DNA of 64,000 nucleotides from Variovorax boronicumulans (GTDB taxonomy: Bacteria > Pseudomonadota > Gammaproteobacteria > Burkholderiales > Burkholderiaceae_C), in contig NZ_JAAAFX010000009.1 of the NCBI RefSeq assembly GCF_019352895.1, positions 1,465,486 to 1,529,485 of the forward strand, in the 5' to 3' direction. Shown here piece by piece: positions 7,332 to 16,333 of the stretch. The position numbers and the translations under genes were made by a program. The number at the start of each line of letters is the position of its first letter. Position 1 is the first letter of the stretch. The notes below the pieces were generated by a model. The model was not told the DNA's origin. It saw nothing but the letters and a program-made list of their open reading frames with translations, and made no database searches.

Positions 7332-9977
7332 ATGCCCGTTGAAACGCAGCGTCTTCGCATCCGCCACCGCACCCCGCGCCAAGCCGGAGGAAGACCGCGT
7401 GCCACGCTGACGGCAGCGCTCGCCGCGCTGGCGGGCCTGTCCGGCGGCGCGGCCGAAGCCGCGTGCGGCCCCACCCTCTCCCCGGGCAGCGGCGTCAGCG
7501 TGCTCTGCCAGGGGACGATCACCGGCTCGACCAGCGTACAGGCCGCGACCAACAGCACCGACGTCACGATCACGGTCGACACCGGCGCCTCGCTGAGCAC
7601 CAACGCCACCCAGGCGCTGGTGGTCGGCGACCGCAGCCGCATCACCAACAACGGCAGCATCACGGTCTCGGGCGGCTCGGGCCCCGCGCGGGCCGCCATG
7701 GCGGCGACCGGCGACGACAACGTGCTGACCAACAACGGCAGCATCCGCACCACCAGCAGCGGCACCGCGGGCATGGCCACGCCCTCGGGCAGCAGCACGC
7801 GCAGCACGCTGACCAACACCGGCAGCATCACGACCACCGGCGGCAGCTCGCACGGCATCTTCGTCTTCGGTCCGGGCAACACCGTGACCAACAGCGGCAC
7901 CATCACCGTCAGCGGCACCGCCTCCAAGGGCGTGTACCTGCAAGGCGGCAACGGGGTGGCCAACCTGCTGATCAACACCGGCACCATCCGCGCGCTGGGC
8001 GCCAACACCTCGCCTTCCGCCGGCTTCGCCGACGCGGTGCATGCCAACACGGTGGGCGCCGCCAGCTTCTTCTCGCGGGTCGAGAACCGCGCGGGCGGCG
8101 TGATCTCGAGCGCGAGCTCCTACGGCTACCGCGGCCAGAACGGCAACGACGTGCTGGTCAATGCCGGCCTGATCGAAGGCGCCGGCGGCGCCACGCAGGA
8201 CGGTGCGATCTTCATGGGCCCGCTGGGCACGGGCACGCTGATCCTGCAGACCGGCTCGGTGATCCGCGGCGCGGCCGACGGCGGCGGCGCGCGCAGCGAC
8301 ACCTTTCTCGAAGGCAGCGGCACGGTCGACAACGCCTTCCGCAATTTCCAGAACCTCACGATGCGCGGCACCGACTGGCGCTGGACCACCGACGCCACGT
8401 TCGCCAACAGCATCCGCGTCGAGAGCGGCCGCTTCGAAGTGAGCGGCACGCTGAGCAGCCCCGGCATCGCGATGCTGCCCGGCACGGTGGTGGCGGGCAC
8501 CGGCACCTTCGCGGGCAACGTGACCAACCAGGGCACCTGGCAGCCCGGGCCCGGCGCGGGCAATGGCTACGGCGCGTTCACGGTGCGCGGCAACTACGTG
8601 GGCAATGGCGCGCTGCTGCAGGTCAACAGCGTGCTCGGCAGCGACGGCTCGCCGGCCGACCGGCTGGTGATCGACGGCGGCACGGCCTCGGGCGACACAC
8701 GCATCCAGGTCAGCAACCGCGGCGGCACCGGTGCGGCGACCGTGGCCGACGGCATCGTACTGGTGCAGGCCGTCAATGGCGCCACCACCACGCCCACGGC
8801 CTTCGCGCTGGCGCAGCCGGTCGAGGCCGGCGCCTATGCCTACCGCCTGTTCCGCGGCGGCGCCAACGGCGCGACCGGCGACGCCACGCAGAGCTGGTAC
8901 CTGCGCACCAACGCGCTGGCGGTGGGCGGTGCGGTGGTCGGCTCGCCCGAAGAGGCCGCGGCCGTGATCGCCGAGGCCGCCGCCGCCCATCCCGGCGCGC
9001 CGCCGCCGGCGGTCGCGCCGGTCACGCTGTACCGGCCCGAGGTCGCGCTCTACAGCACGATCCCGATCGTCGTGCGCCAGCTCGGCATCGCGCAGCTCGG
9101 CACCTTCAACGAGCGCCAGGGCGACACCGGCCTGCTGCTGCGCGACGCCAATGCGCCCGCCTCCTGGGCCCGCGTCTTCGGACAGCGCACGAAGCAACAG
9201 CTCAATGGCGACGCCCGCCCACAGTTCGACGGCACGCTGAGCGGCCTGCAGGTCGGGCACGATCTGCTCTCGCGGCGCGGCGACGGCGGCAGCAGCGACC
9301 GCGCCGGGCTGATGGCCGGCTACACCCGCGCCAGCGGCGACGCGAGCGGCATGGCCGACGGCGCGACGAAGACCCAGGTCGGCCAGCTGGTGGTCGAGGG
9401 CTACAGCCTGGGCGCCTACTGGACGCACATCGGCACCACGGGCTGGTACAGCGATGCGGTGCTCATGGGCACGCGCTACAAGGCCGATGCGCTGTCGACG
9501 CTGGGCCGGGGTGGCAAGCCGCGCGGCGACCTGTTCACCGCGTCGATCGAGGCCGGCTACCCGGTGGCGCTGGGCGGCAGCGCGGTGCTCGAACCGCAGG
9601 CCCAGCTCATCTGGCAGCGCAGTTCGCTCGACGACATCGACGACGGCATCGCCACGGTCCGCTTCGACAACGACAACGCGGTGATGGCGCGGCTGGGCGC
9701 GCGCCTGTACGGCACGGTCGGCAGCACGGGCGCGTGGAAGCCCTACCTCAAGCTCAACCTGTGGCATGCGCTGCGCGGCAGCACCGACGCGGTGTTCGGC
9801 GCCAGCGATGCGGTGCAGACGCAGCGCAACGCCAGCGCGCTGGAGCTCGGCGCGGGCATCACGGGACAGGTCAGCACCGCGGTCTCGCTGTACGCCGGCC
9901 TGTCGGCCACCCGCGCGCTGGGCGCCACGGAACTGCGCAGCGTGCAGGGGCAGGTGGGGCTTCGGGTCCACTGGTAG
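7332..9977 (+). CDS. Autotransporter with repeat-rich passenger domain
   Basis: Type Va autotransporter-like protein of 881 residues. A long basic leader precedes a signal peptide cleaved near residue 44. Its passenger carries a degenerate repeat with core TNNGSI / TNTGSI / TNSGTI at about residues 105, 133, 161, 187 and 215, a spacing near 27 residues, as in beta-helical passengers. Residues about 560-600 look like the translocator hinge (YRPEVALYSTIPIVVRQLG), and residues about 600-881 form the autotransporter beta-domain, ending VGLRVHW with an aromatic last residue. No protease triad or RGD motif was recognised, so an adhesin or surface role is only inferred. GAGGAG lies directly upstream of the ATG. 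It is a single gene, not linked to the receptor upstream. Confidence 0.85.
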   Translation: MPVETQRLRIRHRTPRQAGGRPRATLTAALAALAGLSGGAAEAACGPTLSPGSGVSVLCQGTITGSTSVQAATNSTDVTITVDTGASLSTNATQALVVGDRSRITNNGSITVSGGSGPARAAMAATGDDNVLTNNGSIRTTSSGTAGMATPSGSSTRSTLTNTGSITTTGGSSHGIFVFGPGNTVTNSGTITVSGTASKGVYLQGGNGVANLLINTGTIRALGANTSPSAGFADAVHANTVGAASFFSRVENRAGGVISSASSYGYRGQNGNDVLVNAGLIEGAGGATQDGAIFMGPLGTGTLILQTGSVIRGAADGGGARSDTFLEGSGTVDNAFRNFQNLTMRGTDWRWTTDATFANSIRVESGRFEVSGTLSSPGIAMLPGTVVAGTGTFAGNVTNQGTWQPGPGAGNGYGAFTVRGNYVGNGALLQVNSVLGSDGSPADRLVIDGGTASGDTRIQVSNRGGTGAATVADGIVLVQAVNGATTTPTAFALAQPVEAGAYAYRLFRGGANGATGDATQSWYLRTNALAVGGAVVGSPEEAAAVIAEAAAAHPGAPPPAVAPVTLYRPEVALYSTIPIVVRQLGIAQLGTFNERQGDTGLLLRDANAPASWARVFGQRTKQQLNGDARPQFDGTLSGLQVGHDLLSRRGDGGSSDRAGLMAGYTRASGDASGMADGATKTQVGQLVVEGYSLGAYWTHIGTTGWYSDAVLMGTRYKADALSTLGRGGKPRGDLFTASIEAGYPVALGGSAVLEPQAQLIWQRSSLDDIDDGIATVRFDNDNAVMARLGARLYGTVGSTGAWKPYLKLNLWHALRGSTDAVFGASDAVQTQRNASALELGAGITGQVSTAVSLYAGLSATRALGATELRSVQGQVGLRVHW

Positions 9978-9983
9978 GGACGT

Positions 9984-10010
9984 CCGGGCGCCACGATTGT
10001 TGGCGCCGGG
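9984..10010 (+). terminator. Candidate terminator hairpin after the autotransporter
   Basis: CCGGGCGCCA and TGGCGCCGGG pair with one G-G mismatch around a 7-base loop, starting seven bases after the stop codon. There is no T-run after it, so intrinsic termination is uncertain. Confidence 0.4.
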
Positions 10011-10101
10011 GAAACACACTGGGACCGTCCGGTGGCTTGGTCTGAAGCGCCGCGGTGCCCACACTCCAGGGTTTGCACATACGCCCCTCGGAGCCCTCCC
10101 C

Positions 10102-11337
10102 GTGTCCCCTTCCTGCCCCACCTGCGACGACGCCGTCGCCACCCCGGCGCTCGCACCCGCCCTCGCGGCACCCCGCTCGGCCTGGCTCGCGGTCGGCTCG
10201 ATCGCCGTGGGCACCTTCGTCATGGTCACGACCGAGTTCCTGCCGGTCGGCCTGCTCACCGACATCGCGCGCGGCCTGAACGTGTCCGACGGCACCGCGG
10301 GCCTGATGGTCACGATGCCGGGCGTGCTCGCGGCCTTCGCCGCACCGGCGCTGACCGTGGCCGCGGGCCGGCTCGACCGGCGCACGGTGGTGCTGGCGCT
10401 GACCGCGCTGCTGCTGGTGTCGAACCTGCTGGCCGCCTTCGCGCCCAGCTTCTCGACCATGCTGGTGGCGCGCCTGCTGCTGGGCCTGTGCGTGGGCGGC
10501 TTCTGGTCCTTCGCGCCCGCCGTGGGCACGCAGCTGGTGCCGCCGGCCGACCAGCCGCGTGCGATGTCGATGATCCTGGCCGGCATCTCGGTGGGCACCG
10601 TGCTGGGCGTGCCGGCCGGTGCGCTGCTGGGCAGCGTCGCGGGCTGGCGCTCGGCCTTCGCGGCCTCGGCGCTGCTGACCGCGGTGGTGCTGGTGGTGCA
10701 GCTGTGGCTGCTGCCCGCGCTGCCGGCGCTGCGCGCCATCCGGCCGCGCGACCTGCTCACGCCGCTGACGCGCCGCCTGGCGGCCGTCGGCCTGGCGGCG
10801 GTCGTGCTGATGGTGGCCGGGCACTTCGCGGCCTACACCTACCTCAAGCCGCTGCTGCAACAGATCTTCGGCCTCTCGCCGGCGCTGGTCACGGCCCTGC
10901 TGCTGGTCTATGGCGCGGCGGGCTTCGTGGGCAACTTCATCGGCGGGCGCATCGTGGCGCGCAGCCCGTTGACGGCGGTGATCGCCACCACCCTGCTGCT
11001 GGCCGCTTCGCTGGCCGTCTCGACGCTGATCGGTGCGGGCGTGGCCGCGGGGGCGGTGGTGGTGCTGGCCTGGGGTGTGGCCTTCGGCATGGTGCCGGTC
11101 TCGGCCACGGGCTGGATGCTCAAGGCGCTGCCCGAGGCACCCGAGGCCGGCCAGGCCATGCTGGTGACGGCCTTCCAGGTCGCGATCGCCTCGGGCGCGC
11201 TGCTGGGCGGCCTGGCGGTCGACGGCCGGGGCATCGCGAGCGCCATGCTGCTGGGGAGCGTGCTGGTGCTCGCGGCCGCCGCGGTGGCGGCCGTGCTGGG
11301 GCGCGCGCCGCGCGCCGCCGCGCTCAGCGTCCCTTGA
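10102..11337 (+). CDS. MFS transporter, DHA1 (AraJ/YdhP-like) family
   Basis: Inner-membrane major facilitator with 12 predicted helices in 411 residues. The first helix carries TTEFLPVGLLTDIARGLNVS, and the loop 2/3 region has AAGRLDRRTVVLALTALLLV, both typical of the DHA1 sugar/drug efflux group (AraJ, YdhP, NepI). The substrate cannot be told. The start is a GTG at 10102 preceded by GGAG at a suitable distance; the open frame extends further upstream but without a Shine-Dalgarno sequence. The 3' end overlaps the convergent FKBP gene by 14 bases. Confidence 0.82.
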   Translation: MSPSCPTCDDAVATPALAPALAAPRSAWLAVGSIAVGTFVMVTTEFLPVGLLTDIARGLNVSDGTAGLMVTMPGVLAAFAAPALTVAAGRLDRRTVVLALTALLLVSNLLAAFAPSFSTMLVARLLLGLCVGGFWSFAPAVGTQLVPPADQPRAMSMILAGISVGTVLGVPAGALLGSVAGWRSAFAASALLTAVVLVVQLWLLPALPALRAIRPRDLLTPLTRRLAAVGLAAVVLMVAGHFAAYTYLKPLLQQIFGLSPALVTALLLVYGAAGFVGNFIGGRIVARSPLTAVIATTLLLAASLAVSTLIGAGVAAGAVVVLAWGVAFGMVPVSATGWMLKALPEAPEAGQAMLVTAFQVAIASGALLGGLAVDGRGIASAMLLGSVLVLAAAAVAAVLGRAPRAAALSVP

Positions 11338-11725
11338 CCGAGATCAGCTCGACCTCGAAGTTGAGCGTGGCATTGGGCGGGATCACGCCGCCCGCGCCGC
11401 GCGCGCCGTAGGCGATGGCCGGCGGGCACACCAGCTTGGCCTTGCCACCGGGCTTCATCTTCTGCACGCCTTCGGTCCAGCAGGGGATCACGCCCGACAG
11501 CGGAAACTCGATCGGCTCGCCGCGCTTGTAGGAGCTGTCGAACTCCTTGCCGCTGTCCGGGAAGGTGCCGCGGTAGTGCACCTTGACCGTGTCGCTGGCC
11601 GTGGGCGAGGCGCCGCTGCCTTCCGTGAGCGACTGGTAGATCAGGCCGCTGGGCGTGGTGACCGGTGCGCTCTGGGCGAAGGCGGCCGACGAAAGACACA
11701 GGAGGGAAGCACACAGCAGAAATCG
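11324..11725 (-). CDS. Secreted FKBP-type peptidyl-prolyl isomerase
   Basis: Periplasmic FKBP prolyl isomerase of 133 residues. A signal peptide (RFLLCASLLCLSSAAFAQ) is followed by one FKBP domain with VKVHYRGTFPDSGKEFDSSY, GEPIEFPLSGVIPCWTEGVQ, PAIAYGARG and IPPNATLNFEVELI. These are the usual substrate-pocket residues, with Trp in the CWTEG position. The start chosen is a GTG at 11725, with AAGGA six bases upstream, because it gives a standard signal peptide; an upstream ATG would add eleven residues before it. The role is assisted folding of envelope proteins. The end overlaps the MFS gene tail on the other strand. Confidence 0.85.
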   Translation of the reverse strand, partial: RFLLCASLLCLSSAAFAQSAPVTTPSGLIYQSLTEGSGASPTASDTVKVHYRGTFPDSGKEFDSSYKRGEPIEFPLSGVIPCWTEGVQKMKPGGKAKLVCPPAIAYGARGAGGVIPPNATLNFEVELISVKGR

Positions 11726-11867
11726 CACGGGATGTCCTTGGAGGGATGAAAGCCCCATTATTGCGGGCTGGCGCCACGCCACCACAGGCAGGCGCGGCGG
11801 CGGCTGACAGGGCCGGGCCCCGAGACGGTGTCTAGTCGATGGATCGATTCAATTTATGGAGAACCCG

Positions 11868-12116
11868 ATGAAGAAGATGCTGTTCGTGCTCGCCGCCTCC
11901 CTCACCGTTTTAACTGCCGGCGCACAGGTCGGCAAGGCCGCGTCGGAAGCCACCGACGCTGCCAAGCACAAGATCGACGAGAAGCGCGCCGACAACGAAG
12001 CCAAGAAGAGCGGGCCGGTGGGCAAGGCCGTCAACAACGTCAAGTCGGGCTACCACAAGAACCGTTCGCAGAACTCCGCCGAAAAGGCCAAGAAGGCCTT
12101 GAAGGACGCGGGTTAA
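11868..12116 (+). CDS. Small secreted charged protein, function unknown
   Basis: An 82-residue product that I do not recognise. A signal peptide (MKKMLFVLAASLTVLTAGAQ) precedes a highly charged, Lys/Ala-rich body without cysteine (KHKIDEKRADNEAKKSGPVG, then KSGYHKNRSQNSAEKAKKAL), probably a helix or disordered segment in the periplasm. The start at 11868 has GGAG six bases upstream; an ATG four codons earlier would place that Shine-Dalgarno inside the gene. It lies 27 bases before the DUF6279 lipoprotein gene and could be co-transcribed with it. Confidence 0.65.
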   Translation: MKKMLFVLAASLTVLTAGAQVGKAASEATDAAKHKIDEKRADNEAKKSGPVGKAVNNVKSGYHKNRSQNSAEKAKKALKDAG

Positions 12117-12143
12117 GCGCTCCCTTCCCCCACAGGTACGCCC

Positions 12144-13073
12144 TTGAAACGACCGCGGCTCTGGCCCCTGGCCCGGTGGTCGAGGGCGACTTGTGCCCTG
12201 CTGCTGGGTGCGGCGCTGGTGGGCTGCAGCGCCGTCAAGCTGGCCTACAACAACCTGCCCGAACTGGGCTACTGGTGGCTTGACGGCTATGTGGACTTCA
12301 ACGGCGGCCAGACACCCCATGTCCGCGAGCAACTCGCGGCGCTGCTCGAAAGCCATCGACGCAGCGAACTGCCCCGGTTTCTGCAGCTGATCGAGAAGGC
12401 CGCGGCCAAGGCGCCAGCCGACGTGACGGCATCGGAGGTCTGTGCGGTCGGCGACGAGGTCCGCGATCGCCTGCTCGTCACGGCGCTCGAGGCCTCGCAG
12501 GCGGGTGCCGAATTGGTGGCGAGCCTCGACGAGACGCAGTTGCACCAGGTCGAGCGCAAGTACGCGAAGAACAACGCGACCTATGCGCGCGACTGGCTGG
12601 AGCGCAGCGTGGCGCAGCAGCACCAGAAGCGCTATCAGGACTTCCTCGATCGAAGCGAGGATTTCTACGGTTCTCTCGACAGCACCCAGCGCCAGCTGTT
12701 GCGCGAAGCGGTGGACCGCTCGATCTTCGATCCCCGGCGCGTCGACGCCGAGCGCCGCCAGCGGCAGCAGGAGTCGCTGTCCCTGCTGCGCCGCTTCAGT
12801 CGCAGTGCGGCGCCGGTGTCCGAGGTGCGGACCGCCATCGACGCCTACGCACAGCGCATCGCGCATCCACCGGCCGGTCCGTGGCAGGCCTATCAGCAGG
12901 CCCTGCTGCAGGAGAGCTGCGCCAACATCGCGGCGCTGCACAACCTCACGCGCCCGGCCCAGCGCGAGCGTGCGGCACGCCGGCTGCAAGGCTATGCGCA
13001 GGACATGCGCGACCTGATCGCCACGCCGCGCGCGACCCCGTCGCGCCTGCCGTCGGAGCAGCTCGCACCCTGA
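12144..13073 (+). CDS. DUF6279 family lipoprotein
   Basis: A 309-residue predicted lipoprotein. A basic leader and hydrophobic segment end in the lipobox LVGC at about residue 28. The mature part is helical and starts SAVKLAYNNLPELGYWWLDG, a hallmark of the DUF6279 family found widely in proteobacteria. The role is unknown. The start is a TTG at 12144, a rare choice, but it is preceded by AGG and no better in-frame start is seen. Gene order with the small secreted protein upstream suggests a two-gene envelope operon. Confidence 0.75.
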   Translation: MKRPRLWPLARWSRATCALLLGAALVGCSAVKLAYNNLPELGYWWLDGYVDFNGGQTPHVREQLAALLESHRRSELPRFLQLIEKAAAKAPADVTASEVCAVGDEVRDRLLVTALEASQAGAELVASLDETQLHQVERKYAKNNATYARDWLERSVAQQHQKRYQDFLDRSEDFYGSLDSTQRQLLREAVDRSIFDPRRVDAERRQRQQESLSLLRRFSRSAAPVSEVRTAIDAYAQRIAHPPAGPWQAYQQALLQESCANIAALHNLTRPAQRERAARRLQGYAQDMRDLIATPRATPSRLPSEQLAP

Positions 13074-13096
13074 CGCGCCCTGGCGGGCGCCTCAGC

Positions 13097-13831
13097 TCAG
13101 TGGCCGTTGGCGGAGAGATCGTCGCGCGCAGGGTCCGCGTGTGCGCCGAAGCCACCGCCCATGCCGCCACCGCCCCCACCGCCGCCCTGACCGCCTCCCC
13201 CCTTGCCAGCGCCCTTCGCAGCGCCGCCGGCTGCCGCCCGCCCGCTGCCCCCGTTCACGCGCAACGGCCCCTGCTTGGGAATGGCCAGCGAGGCCGGGAT
13301 CACCTCGAGGTCGAGCACGTCGCGGATGAAGCCGCGCAGCGAAGCGACCAGCGCGGCCGTCTCGATCGGCCGGCCGGCCACCATGTCGTTGGCCGCCTCG
13401 GCCGCCATGCGCACCTGGTCGTGCGTGCCCAGCAGGATCACGTCGGAGAGCGCGGCCTCCACGGCGTCACGCACCCGGCGCCGGCGGTCCGAACCGGTGT
13501 CCTCGCGTGGCGCGGGCGCCTCGGCCGGCACGCCGGCGATGCGCTCCGCGGTATCGAGCGCCGCCTGCGCCGCACCGGCCCGGGCGCGGAGTTCGCGCAG
13601 ATGGCTGGGGTCCACCGCCAAGTCGCCGGTGAACGAGCCGCCCAGCGTCTTGTAGGCCGCGATCAGCGTCTTGAGCCGCTCGTTGATCTGCCGGTTCTGC
13701 CGCTCGCGCCGCTGCTGCACGCTGTGCATCACGACCAGGCGGATGCCGACCGCGATCAGCGACACCAGCACGAGGCCGAGCAGCGTGGAGAGCAGTCCTT
13801 GCCAGGAGCTGAAGTCGAGGGCATTGCGCAT
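13097..13831 (-). CDS. Membrane-anchored protein with glycine-rich tail, function unknown
   Basis: A 244-residue protein not assigned to a family. One membrane helix lies at about residues 10-35 (LLSTLLGLVLVSLIAVGIRL), followed by a basic, probably helical cytoplasmic region (QQRRERQNRQINERLKTLIA). The tail, encoded between about 13100 and 13220, is almost pure glycine with alanine and a few basic residues, then DDLSANGH. The ATG at 13831 is used; an in-frame TTG 45 bases upstream is less likely. The body between residues 50 and 190 (PIETAALVASLRGFIRDVLD) looks folded and conserved. Confidence 0.65.
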   Translation of the reverse strand: MRNALDFSSWQGLLSTLLGLVLVSLIAVGIRLVVMHSVQQRRERQNRQINERLKTLIAAYKTLGGSFTGDLAVDPSHLRELRARAGAAQAALDTAERIAGVPAEAPAPREDTGSDRRRRVRDAVEAALSDVILLGTHDQVRMAAEAANDMVAGRPIETAALVASLRGFIRDVLDLEVIPASLAIPKQGPLRVNGGSGRAAAGGAAKGAGKGGGGQGGGGGGGGMGGGFGAHADPARDDLSANGH

Positions 13832-13926
13832 GAGGTCGGGTGCAGACGGGTGGACGGTCCTCGAGGGTAGACCCAAACGGGGTCTTCGCGCTGCCTATGA
13901 TGGGCGATCAAACGACGGAGACACCC

Positions 13927-14505
13927 ATGACATCACGCTACCCGCTGGCCGAACTGAAGGACCTGCCCGAGGACATCCGCACCGCCGTGCTCGCGGTGCA
14001 GGAGAAGGCCGGCTTCGTGCCCAACGTGTTCCTGGCGCTCGCGCGCCGCCCGGCCGAATGGCGCGCCTTCTTCGCCTACCACGACGCGCTGATGCTCAAG
14101 GAAGAAGGCTCGCTGACCAAGGGCGACCGCGAAATGATCGTCACTACCACCAGCGCGGCCAACCAGTGCCTCTACTGCGTGGTGGCGCACGGCGCGCTGC
14201 TGCGCATCTACGAGAAGAAGCCGCTGGTGGCCGACCAGGTGGCGGTGAACTACCGCAAGGCCGACATCACGCCGCGCCAGCGCGCGATGCTCGACTTCGC
14301 GATGAAGGTCTGCGACCGCTCGCACGAGATCGACGATGCCGACTTCGCCGCGCTGCATGCGCAGGGCTTCGACGACGAGGACATCTGGGACATCGGTGCC
14401 ATCACGGCCTTCTTCGGCCTGTCGAACCGGATGGCGAGCTTCACCGGGATGCAGCCGAACCCCGAATTTTTCCTGATGGGCCGCCTTCCCCGCGAGAAGA
14501 AGTAG
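13927..14505 (+). CDS. Peroxidase-related AhpD-like protein
   Basis: Cytoplasmic alkylhydroperoxidase-D fold protein of 192 residues, in the peroxidase-related (carboxymuconolactone decarboxylase-like) group. The redox motif is NQCLYCVVAH, a CxxC with the following His that forms the proton relay. LPEDIRTAVLAVQEKAGFVP and FGLSNRMASFTGMQPNPEFF are typical of this subfamily. It probably reduces peroxides or related electrophiles with a thiol donor. GGAG precedes the ATG by about six bases. It is a single gene, divergent from the Gly-rich protein and convergent with eptA. Confidence 0.85.
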   Translation: MTSRYPLAELKDLPEDIRTAVLAVQEKAGFVPNVFLALARRPAEWRAFFAYHDALMLKEEGSLTKGDREMIVTTTSAANQCLYCVVAHGALLRIYEKKPLVADQVAVNYRKADITPRQRAMLDFAMKVCDRSHEIDDADFAALHAQGFDDEDIWDIGAITAFFGLSNRMASFTGMQPNPEFFLMGRLPREKK

Positions 14506-14514
14506 CCGCACAGC

Positions 14515-16272
14515 TCAGTTGGAGGCGACCTTGCAGTGTGCGAAGGCGTCGAGCGTGGGCTGGTAGGTCGGCGTCTTGATGTCGAGCACGCCCAGCAGCG
14601 TGTGGTAGAGGTTGTCGTGCGTGAGCTCCGCTTCGCGGTCCTTCTGCAGGCAGGCGGTCGACAGGTGTTCGCGCGTCTTCAGGCCGTCGTCGAACCACGC
14701 GACCATCGGCACGTGCTTCTGCACCTCGGGCGCGATGTTGTAGGGCAGGCCGTGCAGGAACAGGCCGTACTCGCCCAGCGACTCGCCGTGGTCGCTCATG
14801 TAGAGCAGGCCGGTGTCGAAGTGCGGCGACTGGGTCTTGAGCCAGTCGATGGTGCGGGCCAGGAAGCGGTCGGTGTGGGCGATCGAGTTGTCGTAGGCGT
14901 TCATGAGCTCGCCATGGCTGCAGTCGGCCAGCACATTGGTCTTGCACTCGGGCACGAAGCGCTTGGTCTCGGCCGACGAGCGCTTCGCATAGGACGGGCC
15001 ATGGCTGCCCATCTGGTGCATCACCAGCAGCACGCCGCGCTGGCGCCGCTCGGCCGGCAGCGCGGCGATGCGCTGGTCGATGTTCTTGAGCATCACGTCG
15101 TCGAGGCACTCGTCGCCGTCGCAGAGCTTGCCCTTCGCTTCGGCGGACAGGCCCACCGCCGCCGAGGTGTTGGGCACACGGTCGCACACGCCCTTGCAGC
15201 CGGCCTGGTTGTCGATCCACAGCACCGCCAGGCCCGCCGCCTGCGCCACGTCGAGCAGGTTCTCGTAGTCGTCCTTGCGGCCCTCATAGCCCTTCTTGCC
15301 CAGCGAAGAGAACATGCAGGGCACCGAGGCCAGCGTGTTGGTTCCGCAGGAATGCACGTTGCGCCAGCTCAGCACCTCGCGTGCCGCGAGTTCGGGCGTG
15401 GTGTCGCGCGCATAGCCGTTGAGCGCGAAGTGATCGGAACGCGCCGTCTCGCCCACCACCATCACGAACAACGGCGGCCGGACCTGCGCCGCGTAGCTGG
15501 GGCCCAGTGCCGCGCCGGCCGTGATGGGGATCAGTTTGCGGCTGCGCTTGAACAGCGGCCGGATGGCGGCCGTGCCGGCCGAGTAGACGCTGGCCAGCGG
15601 GTTCATCATGTAGCGCAGCGTGACGTGGTTGCGCATCAGCGGCGCGACCTCGCGCGACATCGCGGCCGTGGCGGCGATGCCCACCGCCAGCGCCGCGACC
15701 AGCAGCGCGGCATTGCGCCAGATCTGCCCCCAGGCGCGCATCGGCAGCACGCGCACGCGCAGCAGCCACCAGGCGGGCAGCACGCTCACCAGCAGCACGT
15801 TGAACAGCAGTCGCCAGCTCAGCAGGTCGCGCGTCTCATGCATGTCGGTCTGCATGGCGTTGGCGGCCATGGTCGGATCGATCACCACATGGTAGGTGAG
15901 CATGTAGTGCTGGGCGATGGCCGAGACCAGCACGAGCGCGAACCACAGCGGCTTCATCCATCGCGTCCAGGCGGTGAACGAAAACAGCGCCACGGTGCCG
16001 AAACCGATCATCACGGCCATCGCGCCGACCGAGCGCATGTAGACACTGGGCGCGCCGCCGATGCGTGCGAGCTCGAGCCACAGCGCCCAGTTGGCCGCCA
16101 CCAGCAGATACAGCGACAGACCGATCACCACCGCCTGGGCGGACCGCGGGCGCGCCATCCAGGCATCGAGGGCGAGCAGCCAGGCGGGAGGACGCAGCGA
16201 CGAAGGCGCACGCGCACGCAAGGGTGCGCCAGTCTCGATCGGTGAAAACGCCGTGGGAAGGGAAGCAGTCAT
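14515..16272 (-). CDS. eptA: Phosphoethanolamine-lipid A transferase
   Basis: EptA/PmrC-type inner-membrane enzyme of 585 residues that moves phosphoethanolamine from phosphatidylethanolamine to lipid A, lowering negative surface charge and cationic peptide binding. Five membrane helices fill about residues 45-200. The periplasmic sulfatase-fold domain carries the nucleophile Thr276 in VVGETARSDHF, paired cysteines (SCGTNTLASVPCMFS, CKGVCD), MHQMGSHGPSY and the metal site YMSDHGESLGEYG. The ATG at 16272 is chosen because a regulator-box promoter ends just before it; an ATG at 16329 would lie inside that box. The PAP2 gene is 46 bases upstream on the same strand, and the two-component pair beyond it is divergent. 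Confidence 0.92.
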   Translation of the reverse strand: MTASLPTAFSPIETGAPLRARAPSSLRPPAWLLALDAWMARPRSAQAVVIGLSLYLLVAANWALWLELARIGGAPSVYMRSVGAMAVMIGFGTVALFSFTAWTRWMKPLWFALVLVSAIAQHYMLTYHVVIDPTMAANAMQTDMHETRDLLSWRLLFNVLLVSVLPAWWLLRVRVLPMRAWGQIWRNAALLVAALAVGIAATAAMSREVAPLMRNHVTLRYMMNPLASVYSAGTAAIRPLFKRSRKLIPITAGAALGPSYAAQVRPPLFVMVVGETARSDHFALNGYARDTTPELAAREVLSWRNVHSCGTNTLASVPCMFSSLGKKGYEGRKDDYENLLDVAQAAGLAVLWIDNQAGCKGVCDRVPNTSAAVGLSAEAKGKLCDGDECLDDVMLKNIDQRIAALPAERRQRGVLLVMHQMGSHGPSYAKRSSAETKRFVPECKTNVLADCSHGELMNAYDNSIAHTDRFLARTIDWLKTQSPHFDTGLLYMSDHGESLGEYGLFLHGLPYNIAPEVQKHVPMVAWFDDGLKTREHLSTACLQKDREAELTHDNLYHTLLGVLDIKTPTYQPTLDAFAHCKVASN

Positions 16273-16291
16273 CTGCCGATGGTGAGGAGCG

Positions 16292-16333
16292 GGACTGAAA
16301 TATGCCTGAACACATCGTTCAGGATTCATTCAG
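16292..16333 (-). promoter_or_regulatory. eptA promoter with PmrA-like direct-repeat box
   Basis: On the minus strand CTGAAT-GAATC-CTGAAC (16333 down to 16317) is a 6-5-6 direct repeat with an 11-base period, the spacing of PmrA/QseB boxes. Twelve bases further is a -10 candidate CATATT (16304-16299), putting the transcript start near 16292, about 20 bases before the eptA ATG. A second 6-5-6 repeat, CTGAAA-TATGC-CTGAAC, lies on the plus strand at 16295-16311, so two oppositely oriented sites face each other. The first box overlaps the stop codon of the PAP2 gene. Confidence 0.6.

Noticed and set aside
11856..11868. An earlier ATG for the small secreted protein
   Set aside because: The GGAG Shine-Dalgarno would fall within that reading, and the signal peptide is cleaner from the ATG at 11868.
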